64,000 nt of DNA, from the NCBI RefSeq assembly GCF_043290135.1, contig NC_134709.1, positions 108,740,145-108,804,144 on the forward strand, in the 5' to 3' direction. The notes under the pieces were generated by a model that ran no database searches, had not been told where the DNA came from, and saw only the letters and a program-made list of their open reading frames with translations. The position numbers were made by a program, and so were the translations under genes. Each line of letters begins with the position of its first letter. Position 1 is the first letter of the stretch. Source of the stretch: Rhipicephalus microplus (Eukaryota > Arthropoda > Arachnida > Ixodida > Ixodidae). This document shows positions 22,656 to 30,889 of this stretch, piece by piece.

Positions 22656-24338
22656 TTTTTCCGCGCGGGAAGACTTACGTAGAAACACCCTGCGACCAGC
22701 TGTGTCGTCCCACCCATAAACGTTATCGTTTAGAAACAACTTGTCATGCACCAATTGCATCTTATCACCAGTACGCTTGTCCTGTAATCCAGATTGCCAC
22801 AACTTATTTCTTATGCGCTGTGTGGCTTGAGAATAATCGTGGGAGATTGACACTTCAGAACCTTTGAGCTTTGGGCAGTTCCTGAACAATTCCATTTTTT
22901 CGTTGTAGTCGTACAGCCGAAGGATAACTGGCCTGTGGCGGTCTTGTCGCAGCCTTCCTATTCGGTGAATTCGTTCTACAGACCTGACGGAAACACCAAG
23001 TGTTTCGCCGAAAACCTTACGCAAAACCTTATCCTCTAGATCCTGCCTAGTTTCTTTTGGTGCCTCAGGAATTCCGAAGACGACTACATTGTTTCTGCGT
23101 GAACGATTTTCATAATCATTCAGTCTCCGGTCCTGCTCAGCCAAAGCCTTCTCCAACCGCTGTACTGTTCCTTCCAGCTTCTGTATCTTTTCTTCATTTT
23201 CCTTCGATATTTTCAGAACCTCGTCTAGTTTTGACAGCTTCGCATTTACCTCAGAAAGTGTGGCATCGCGCTTTGTGTCCGCTTCCTTTAGCTCTTTTAA
23301 CTGAAGCATAATATCCTTCAACATTTGTTCTATCTCGGGACCAGGGTTACTTTCCACATCGCCACATAAAAGGAGCAGAAAAACAGACCAGCAATCTATG
23401 ACAACATGAATACATCTTTGAGGGCACGGCAGCACTATAACAGTGTATGAACTTGAACGAAATCCAGAAAGCGTGTTGTAAAAACTGACCTGCACAACAA
23501 GCCAAGCAGAATCAAACATGCTGCTCCGACGAGTGCCGCCGTGCCCTCTGAGAGGACAGGGCTCGACCGGAGACTTTATATCCTGTATGGTCGACGTCAC
23601 CGAGTTGTGCAGCCAATTCGGTGTCCCGTCCGCTGAGTCGATGAAAAGATGATCAGTCCGTGCAGGCGTTTTCCACTTGTGCGATAAATCGGCAGTCCAC
23701 AGCGCAGGCCCAGAATGAGCGGGTTGTTCGGCACATGGCAGCGGTCGGATCAAAAATACAACCTGCACAACAAGCCAAGCAGAATCAAACATGCTGCTCC
23801 GACGAGTGCCGCCGTGCCCTCTGAGAGGACAGGGCTCGACCGGAGACTTTATATCCTGTATGGTCGACGTCACCGAGTTGTGCAGCCAATTCGGTGTCCC
23901 GTCCGCTGAGTCGATGAAAAGATGATCAGTCCGTGCAGGCGTTTTCCACTTGTGCGATAAATCGGCAGTCCACAGCGCAGGCCCAGAATGAGCGGGTTGT
24001 TCGGCACATGGCAGCGGTCGGATCAAAAATACAACCTGCACAACAAGCCAAGCAGAATCAAACATGCTGCTCCGACGAGTGCCGCCGTGCCCTCTGAGAG
24101 GACAGGGCTCGACCGGAGACTTTATATCCTGTATGGTCGACGTCACCGAGTTGTGCAGCCAATTCGGTGTCCCGTCCGCTGAGTCGATGAAAAGATGATC
24201 AGTCCGTGCAGGCGTTTTCCACTTGTGCGATAAATCGGCAGTCCACAGCGCAGGCCCAGAATGAGCGGGTTGTTCGGCACATGGCAGCGGTCGGATCAAA
24301 AATACAACCTGCACAACAAGCCAAGCAGAATCAAACAT
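22653..24338 (-). CDS. Retrotransposon ORF1: 2A-like leader, coiled coil, RRM-like nucleic-acid-binding protein
   Basis: ORF1 proteins of this type bind element RNA and act as nucleic-acid chaperones. The longest frame is 561 codons. The first 273 residues are three copies of the 91-residue monomer translation, so the most likely natural start is the ATG at 23519, giving 288 residues. In that form residues 1-61 are a leader with a hydrophobic run (VIDCWSVFLLLLC) ending in the 2A motif DVESNPGP (codons at 23360-23337). Skipping would separate the leader from the rest between the last Gly and Pro. Then follow a heptad-rich coiled coil (long-form residues about 335-413) and an RRM-like segment starting RRNNVVVFGIPE (about 413-500), as in L1 ORF1p/Transposase_22-type proteins. 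It ends at a UGA followed by C, with ORF2 continuing in the same frame. Confidence 0.88.
   Translation of the reverse strand: MFDSAWLVVQVVFLIRPLPCAEQPAHSGPALWTADLSHKWKTPARTDHLFIDSADGTPNWLHNSVTSTIQDIKSPVEPCPLRGHGGTRRSSMFDSAWLVVQVVFLIRPLPCAEQPAHSGPALWTADLSHKWKTPARTDHLFIDSADGTPNWLHNSVTSTIQDIKSPVEPCPLRGHGGTRRSSMFDSAWLVVQVVFLIRPLPCAEQPAHSGPALWTADLSHKWKTPARTDHLFIDSADGTPNWLHNSVTSTIQDIKSPVEPCPLRGHGGTRRSSMFDSAWLVVQVSFYNTLSGFRSSSYTVIVLPCPQRCIHVVIDCWSVFLLLLCGDVESNPGPEIEQMLKDIMLQLKELKEADTKRDATLSEVNAKLSKLDEVLKISKENEEKIQKLEGTVQRLEKALAEQDRRLNDYENRSRRNNVVVFGIPEAPKETRQDLEDKVLRKVFGETLGVSVRSVERIHRIGRLRQDRHRPVILRLYDYNEKMELFRNCPKLKGSEVSISHDYSQATQRIRNKLWQSGLQDKRTGDKMQLVHDKLFLNDNVYGWDDTAGRRVFLRKSSRAEK
23337..23360 (-). 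promoter_or_regulatory. 2A-like translational recoding motif (DVESNPGP)
   Basis: Codons GAT GTG GAA AGT AAC CCT GGT CCC encode DVESNPGP, an exact match to the consensus D(V/I)ExNPGP. It is preceded by LLLLCG, the leucine-rich context usual for active 2A sequences. In known cases the ribosome fails to form the Gly-Pro bond and continues, releasing two proteins. Such motifs are described near the N-terminus of ORF1 in CR1/L2-type elements of several invertebrates. Activity here is inferred. Confidence 0.85.
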
Positions 24339-24367
24339 GCTGCTCCGACGAGTGCCGCCGTGCCCTC
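23488..24367 (-). repeat. 273-bp tandem monomers at the retrotransposon 5' end
   Basis: Complete units lie at 23488-23760, 23761-24033 and 24034-24306, with a partial unit at 24307-24367. Spacing is exactly 273 bp throughout and the units appear identical. 273 is 91 codons, and the ORF1 frame stays open through every unit. Each unit carries an in-frame ATG (MFDSAWLVVQV). By analogy with mouse L1 monomers, these are likely promoter/5' UTR units that happen to be translatable. Confidence 0.93.
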
Positions 24368-26473
24368 AGGTCTAGAGCCTCTTTTCGGGTCATCTATAGT
24401 GGCGAGCATAACAACCCGTCTTTGGTGATATGAAAACCGCGGCAAGGTTGCGACCTCCTTCAAGGCGATAATGCAAGAGGTCCGGCCCGGCCGCCGGTTA
24501 GATATCACCAATGACTGGTTCTTTAGCTCACCAGTGGGTGACGAGAAATAAAGCTATGGTTACTTTCGTTCCCGTTCGAACTCGTTGCAAGCAGCCATGT
24601 GCGCACGTGGCTGACACCTACCACATGGTAAGGTCATGTCAGCTCAACACTTCTTCACCCCCGAACCGAAATCCAACTAGAGGGTACTGGGAGCCGGCCC
24701 TGATTGGTTTGCCAGAGTCTTCTGGGCCTGACACGCCATGGTCTGGCGTGCCAGGACAGCGGCCACGACCAATGGTGTACCTGACTAGGGACTTCACCTT
24801 GTACTATAAGTGAGCTGACCCACTAGGGGCTTGTTTTTTTTTTGCAACCTCTCTCTTTTTAATAAGTGTTTACCACCACCGCCACCGGAGCGTGCAGGCC
24901 ACGCACTCACGTGTTCCCGTTCACAAAAATGAACTCTGTACCTTTGCCGATGACTCATCTACGCGCTCCGCTGTTCGTGTTTCATTTAACACCGATAGCG
25001 CCTGACTTGCTATTTTTCTTTCTTTCAACCGCATTGTGCAATGCTTCCTCCTCACGCTTTCCTTTCTCCATACCGCAAACTGGACCTTCATTCACGCGCT
25101 CATCAGAGCGATACGCTTCTGTACACCTTCAGGCAACGACAACGGCCGCGTCTGAAACAACTTGAAACGAAGAGCCCGCTCAATAAATGATAAGACTGCC
25201 ATAACGAAAAAATTGAAGGACGCGTGAGCGTCATCTCCAAGAGTGGAACGCGATAGCGTAATCGGCCCCGTGCGATCACCTTCTCAATCGCTCTAGCCTT
25301 AGCTTCGGTTCTCGGTGATTGTTCACGCAGTGCCTTAAGGAAACGAATGTCAGCGTACGTAACGTTGGTTGGCCGTTTAGAGCTATGCTAGCAAGTCTAC
25401 AACCGTTGCGCAGTGCCCACTGCACCGTATACCTCTTTATTTTCCGAGACAGCGAATGGCGCGTGCCAATACGCGTCCGTAAGACAACGTGCGAACGAAC
25501 GTAGTACCTAACTTTGCTGGCGCTTTTGCCGCTGTTAGTGATTAATGTGCCCGAGCGATTTGTAAGACACCCATCCTTGCGCAGTTGACATGTCTTGACG
25601 CCTGACGCGATTGTATGCTTCTGTCACGCAATATTAGATGAGTTACAGAGGCTCCTCCCGCAACATGACATTTACGTAGTTTTACACGCGAATGCATTTC
25701 TTAGTCGGGCTATGATCCGGCGTTGTCCGCGGCAGCGTCCACGTTCCGGCAGGTGTTATTTCCCATAGCAACAACGGCGGGGGCGCACGCTTATCTTCAC
25801 CTTTAAAGGGCAATTCCGACGCATTTTCACCCACACCGAGATAATGCTGTTTTCTGATAGTATTGACAGTCCTGAAAAATCTAGGGTGGTTCATTTCGCC
25901 CAGGCACTCGTCATTATTTTAGTTATGCAAGAAACGACGAGTCAAAACAGAAATCAAAACAGGGAGCAGCTCTGCCGTCAATGGTGGATATCTAATGACG
26001 TCACAAGATATCATTGCCGATGACGTCACGAGATCCACTACACCCCACCACGACTGGCCAAGGTGTAAATACAGCTCAGGTGCCTCGATTTTCTGATGCG
26101 CGAAAAGCAAGTTGGCGATGAAGCTGACAAAATTTAACTTTGCTCGCGTTGCCGTCACCTCGTTGAAGAAAGCGTGCGCTGCATCCGTCTGCTGGGAAAG
26201 GCAGGGTTTTCGAAAAAAAGAGTAGTCCCTGACGTCATATACATAGAGTGGCCCACATTTACAAGTGTGATTCCAAAATCAGCTACAAATTTTAAAATTT
26301 GTTTTCTGAAAAAGTAAATGATTTGTGGTTCTATATTTTGGCGCATATCACCACGGTACCAACGCGAACACACTTTCAAAGTTTAATTGAAATCGGTGAA
26401 TATATATTAAAAAAAACAACGCGGAGTTCTCCTTCACCACCCGGATTATGTGGTGTGAGAGAGCGTAGCAGAG
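24368..26473. other. Unassigned repeat-rich DNA
   Basis: No gene is supported. 24980-25005 resembles the repeat at 18985-19000. 25800-26420 has several TGACGTCA/ACGTCA motifs and looks like an old interspersed repeat, but I cannot assign its family. Confidence 0.3.
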
Positions 26474-26482
26474 GGTAGGACC

Positions 26483-26750
26483 AACGCCGACTAAATTTCA
26501 AGGCCGAAAGGCTGCCGCAGTGACGTTAGAGCTTGGGGGCCCAGTTGCCCAACTGAGCATGCTCAGTAAGACATTTTTTCCACATCTTTTATTCGGCCCA
26601 ATCAAGCCGCAGCAGCTGCGAGAGCGGGAGCGTTCGTTCTCCTAAAACGTGAACGAAACGCAGGCTTTCCGCCGCGTTCGCGGCGTAACTGGGCCCCCAC
26701 CCTCTGACGACACTGCGGCAGCCTTTCGGCCTTGAAATTTAGTCGGCGTT
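26483..26750. mobile_element. 268-bp MITE with perfect 40-bp TIRs and 9-bp TSD
   Basis: The left TIR 26483-26522 and right TIR 26711-26750 are exact reverse complements over 40 bp, beginning AACGCCGACTAAATTTCAAG. The similarity continues imperfectly inward through GGGGGCCCAGTT. Both ends are flanked by GGTAGGACC (26474-26482 and 26751-26759). A 9-bp duplication fits Mutator-like or Merlin-type transposases. No coding capacity is present, so mobilisation in trans is inferred. Confidence 0.92.
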
Positions 26751-26759
26751 GGTAGGACC

Positions 26760-28087
26760 AGTGCTTCGCCGCTCCTTCTCTCGCCATTCACTCTTTCTCC
26801 TCCCTGCACCCCACTATCCTGCGCCTAACTCTCGACCATTCGCTAGCTGGGTGCCTGTTAAAGAGCCACTCATCACCCCGCGTTTAAAGACGAGGGGGTG
26901 ATTTTCTCCTCTCCTTGATACACGCAATGCATCCTGTTTGCCCTTAATTCTTAAAAGCACGTGAACTATGTCGGCATCAAGCGATAGAGCCTATCAGGAC
27001 TTTCCGCTTTTTAAACGCACAAAATTAAGTTTTATCGGTTGATATTGCACGATATTCATGCGAGACAAAAAGAACGGATGGGCGGCTGCATGGCAAAGCA
27101 GGGTAGGAAACAGGTCATACGTGATATTTCGCGTATATGAACCAATCGAGAGCATGTACGCTATAGACGTCACGGGAACTACTGTCTGCGTCACATAAGT
27201 CCGCAAGAAGAACAAGACATACCATGACAGATTATTGCGCTGTTTTTTATATATATCTTCAGAGCCTGGTCAGTGGAACTTTTAAGAACATTCGAAAATG
27301 TCTACTCGATACGCCACTGCGAAGTGCCAACGCCGAGCACAGAACGCTGGCGCCCCAATCTCCCACCCGCTCGCTCCTCATTCTCACCCGTTCGCGCTGG
27401 CTGGGCGCCTCTCAAGGCGATGGCAGAAGTCAGGGAAGGCGAATGTTCGACGGCAACGGTACCCTCTCTCGCCGCGAGAAATTCATTCGCATTTCCTCAC
27501 GATTTCCTTGGGAGAGGTGGGGCTTTTTTTTTTAATTTTTTGTCCAAGGCGAACGTTGAAGGCGAACACCTGCTGGCCACGCAGAAGATCTGGGTTGGAT
27601 TCTGACTCGAACGAGATATTCATTGTTTTATTTGCATCTTCTTCCAATTTCGGTCACGGGTACAACGCTGATTTCTCGCTCCCGATCAACGACGTTGGCG
27701 CTCACAGCAACAACACAATTTTTTCGAAATGATGTTTTCTATCACTAGCGATAAAAAGGTAACTCATGTCAATGTTGTGCTAAAACGGCTGATCATAAAC
27801 AGGCCCACGAACTAAAGAGCATTGATCTCTGGAAAACGACGCGTACGAACACGCTTGTGATCGTCGCACCCCCGAGGAATTAATCTGCGTTACCGAGTAC
27901 TGGCATTACTATTGTAAGGTAATGCAGCATTACCGTATACACAGTACTGGTAACACGCATTATCGTTCACTCGCCGAAGCCGCATTTTTCGGCGAACTAT
28001 ACCGCCAGCGCCACCACCCTTATGCGTAACTACAAGAGCTTCGAATAAAAACACTTCAAGCTCACATAATTCCAGCTCGCTCCACGA
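26760..28087. other. Unassigned DNA
   Basis: Overlapping ORFs at 27224-27732 (+) have no recognised domain and are probably fortuitous. No SINE or LINE similarity noticed. Confidence 0.3.
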
Positions 28088-28099
28088 AGAGGCATGGGA

Positions 28100-28345
28100 A
28101 GCCCCGCCGCGGTGGTCTAGTGGCTAAGGTACTCGGCTGCTGACCCGCAGGTCGCGGGTTCGATTCCCGGCTGCGGCGGCTGCATTTCCGATGGAGGCGG
28201 AAATGTTGTAGGCCCGTGTGCTCAGATTTGGGCGCACGTTAAAGAACCCCAGGTGGTCGAAATTTCCGGAGCCCTCCACTACGGCGTCTCTCATAATCAT
28301 ATGGTGGTTTTGGGACGTTAAACCCCACAAATCAATCAATCAATC
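28100..28345 (+). mobile_element. Intact Ruka SINE with perfect 12-bp TSD
   Basis: This is the best copy in the window. The head starts GCCCCGCCGCGGTGGTCTAG, with an A-box-like TGGCTAAGGTA at 28121-28131 and a consensus B box GGTTCGATTCC at 28157-28167. The body and the TTAAACCCCACAAATCAATCAATCAATC tail follow. It is flanked by exact AGAGGCATGGGA repeats (28088-28099 and 28346-28357). The intact internal pol III promoter and perfect duplication imply recent insertion. Confidence 0.95.
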
Positions 28346-28544
28346 AGAGGCATGGGAGGCCTGGTTCAATCCTGTATCGGGCACGTGTGCTCATTGTATC
28401 GGCGCAAATGCGCGTCAGTGTTGCGCAGTCTGTTCAAGTGCGTTCGCCGGTGCCTTTATAAGGTGAGCCCGAACAAACACCGTCGTCCTGCTTGCACCGA
28501 CCATGCTGCTGTCGTCCATATGCTCGTGGCACTAGCCATACAGA

Positions 28545-28716
28545 TCCCAGCCGCGGCAATCACGTTTTGATGGAGGTAATATGGTAGAGTCCCGTGTCCT
28601 GTACAATGTCGGAGCACGTTAAAGAACACCAGATGGTCAAAACTTCCGGATCCCTCCACTACGAGGTCTCTCATAATTATATCATGGTCTGGGGAGGTAA
28701 CACCCCACATATTATT
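28545..28716 (+). mobile_element. Diverged, headless Ruka-like SINE
   Basis: Body motifs CACGTTAAAGAACACCAGATGGTC, TTCCGGATCCCTCCACTACGAGGTCTCTCATAATTAT and the tail GTAACACCCCACATATTATTA are recognisable but well diverged. The tRNA-like head is reduced to CCCAGCCGCGGC. Confidence 0.75.
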
Positions 28717-28719
28717 ACT

Positions 28720-29530
28720 GGACGCACCGGAAGCCATGAACTTTTCCATGAGCGCGGATATTTGTCTTTGCATGTGTGCAACCTGTTTAACTGCACAGCG
28801 CAAGACCGAATTAACGGAACAGAACAGACGCAGAACATTGTGTTGTTGTTTTTCTTATTGTGGCCCCGTACAAGCTGTCTAGGCTTTTGAAGGTCGCTTA
28901 TCCACCGACTGCGGAAGGGCAAGGTTGCATCAAGCAGCAGAAAAACTTGTTTTGGAAGTGCCTGTCAGATTCTTTTTTCATGTGGAAAATGCTACGTTCC
29001 ACAGCTGGAGCTTCATCTGGATGACCGAACGTGGAGAGCGAAACGTGAAAGGACTTGGCGCTTGGGTGAGCTCTCTGCATGTGAAATGAACGAATGGCAG
29101 GCCCGCCGCGAACAGGCACAACGACAGTACCACACGCTCGATCACTGAAGCTGCAAAAAAAAAAAAAACAAATCTCTGTGCGTAAGCAGCTGACCACGTA
29201 ACCTCATCCCCGTCAGGCAAAAAACTTACAAGACTAGAAGGTGCATCTTTTAACGCCCCACTCATTTCGCCATTGACGATGTACGATGTCTGGTGTGATT
29301 CCATGCTTGTGCCACGCAATATTAGAAGCCTGCCTAGGTTTTAAGCCCTTTGGGAGTCCGGGCTGTCGTATGATGTCGTATGCACTGTGGCCTATACAGT
29401 TGTCGTCGCTTTTCGGAACGCAGTAGAAAGCACATTATAGCATTACCAGTTTTAGCATCTCGGGCACGCGCTCGCGCCAGGGTGAAGGCCTTCTTCATCC
29501 TGTTCTTCAAACGCCTTGATGATGATGATA
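28720..29530. other. Unassigned DNA
   Basis: No gene or repeat recognised. The minus ORF at 28978-29319 has no domain. Confidence 0.3.
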
Positions 29531-29532
29531 AA

Positions 29533-30888
29533 CAGTCTAGAGCAGTTGCAGTGAATTCTGGAGTTCCCCAGGGGAGCGTGCTGGGTCCCCTTTTATTTTT
29601 GTTATATATAAATGACCTACCAAACCGCGTTACGGTCCCGATAAGGTTGTTTGCCGATGACTGTGTTGTTTATAGCAGAATCGAGACTGAACATGACCAA
29701 GTTAATCTAAACAACAATCTTCAAAGAATAAAGGATTGGTGCGAAGAATGGCAAATGAGTTTGAACACAGAAAAAACAGTCTTTATGACTATAACTAGAA
29801 AGAAAGCACCTCTAGATTACAACTACCAGATTGGCAATGCTTTCCTCAAGCGTGTACAAAACTATAAATATCTTGGGTTATGGTTCACGCCCGACCTCCG
29901 GTGGAACACTCATATTGATAATGTATGCTCCAGGGCTACCAAGGCACTGTATAGCCTTAGACGTAACCTTTATACCGCCCAATCTGATATAAAGTGTCTT
30001 GCTTACAAAACTCTTGTCAGACCTATTATCGAATATTCTAAAATTGTCTGGGACCCTTACACAAAGACAAACTGCAATAAAATAACAAAAATACAGCGAC
30101 TTGGTGCGAGATTTATTTTTAATAAATATCGCCGACATCATTCTCCTACTGAACTCTGTAAAAAAGCTGGACTGGATAGTCCTGAACTTAGGACGAGGAT
30201 TGAGCGTCTGAAATTCCTCTTCCAGTTAATTCATAATCATTTTAAACTAAACTATTCAGATTCAACGATTGTTTTCTGCTCAATTTTTATGTACCCACCC
30301 CTTATGTAATGCCCTGCAAGGGGTCTTTAAGGAAATAAAATGAAATGAAATGAAATGAAATTACTTCCAGGTCAACACACAAGAACACTCCAGACATCGC
30401 CATAATATGTATATACCACCCCTAGTCCCACGTAACGATTGCTTTAAGTTCAGTTACTTTCCACGTGCTATTGAAGATTGGAATATGCTGCCAGAGTCTA
30501 TAATTGGTTGTTCCTCGCTTACATCATTTGAACAGAATCTAAAACGTTTATTTTCCGAATAACAGTGACATATGTTTTTTTTTTTTTGCGTGTGTGTGTA
30601 CTTTTTGTTGGTTGCATGATTCTGCAGTAGTTGTCTTTCAAATCTTCAGCGCGGTGCAAAAGTGCCGCCTCAAATGCGTCATGTGCTGTTCTGCGCGTAT
30701 GTATTGCATCGCATGTGTGTTCCATTTATGTATGTTATGTATAACTTCGAGTTGCTGGTCACAATAATACCGAGAAATTATCTCGAGACCTGTACGGTAC
30801 TTCTTTTTTGCAAATAATTGTTTGTACTTCCACCCTGTAACGGCCCACTTCTGGGCTAACAGTATAAATAAATGAAATGAAATGAAAT
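29533..30888 (+). pseudogene. 5'-truncated CR1/L2-type LINE, 3' half of the reverse transcriptase
   Basis: The coding remnant starts just before motif B (GVPQGSVLGPLLF, from about 29558) and contains FADDC and a YLGLWF segment. The C-terminal block RFIFNKYRRHHSPTEL is also present. The frame continues to about 30275, is broken by a short inserted retroposon end, and resumes at about 30363 with FPRAIEDWNMLPESI to a TAA at 30560-30562. The 3' UTR ends in AATAAATGAAATGAAATGAAAT (about 30867-30888), a microsatellite tail typical of this group. Upstream of about 29533 the sequence is unrelated. The Met near 29380 is therefore not a real start. Confidence 0.85.
30278..30360 (+). mobile_element. Very short retroposon 3' end nested in the LINE
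   Basis: A piece of about 80 bp ending AAATAAAATGAAATGAAATGAAATGAAA splits the RT C-terminus. It contains CCCTGCAAGGGG-type stem sequence, and its GAAAT tail resembles that of the host LINE. It is probably a severely 5'-truncated copy of a related LINE. The boundaries are approximate. Confidence 0.6.
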
Positions 30889-30889
30889 A

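Larger units (their letters stand above)
19694..24367 (-). mobile_element. CR1/L2-type non-LTR retrotransposon, near full length, apparently intact
   Basis: On the minus strand the order is 5' monomer array, ORF1 (2A motif, coiled coil, RRM-like), UGA, ORF2 (endonuclease and reverse transcriptase), then a 3' UTR. The UTR contains a GGACC/GGTCC stem-loop and the element ends in (TAAA)n at about 19694-19712. The 5' end stops inside a fourth, partial monomer at about 24367. Both ORFs are open over their full length, the three complete monomers look identical, and I see no frameshift. This suggests a recent, potentially active copy. The clade is inferred from the APE-type endonuclease followed by an RT with GVPQGSVLGP and FADD, and from the microsatellite-like 3' tail. 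I could not identify a target-site duplication. Confidence 0.9.

Noticed and set aside
23488..24367. CRISPR-like or protein tandem-repeat gene
   Set aside because: The units are contiguous 273-bp monomers at a LINE 5' end with no spacers. The 91-residue repeats are best seen as translated promoter monomers.
24422..24510. Inverted TGGTGATAT...ATATCACCA pair beside the LINE 5' end
   Set aside because: Nine-base arms about 70 bp apart can arise by chance and do not match LINE target duplication structure.
27224..27732. Three overlapping plus ORFs of 103-144 codons
   Set aside because: They overlap in different frames with no domain and no splice signals I could support.
28100..28175. Possible tRNA gene at the Ruka head
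   Set aside because: It is continuous with the SINE body and tail between a 12-bp target duplication.
29380..29530. N-terminal 50 codons of the 309-codon plus ORF
   Set aside because: RT similarity begins only near 29533-29558; upstream is unrelated flank, so the Met at 29380 is not a true start.
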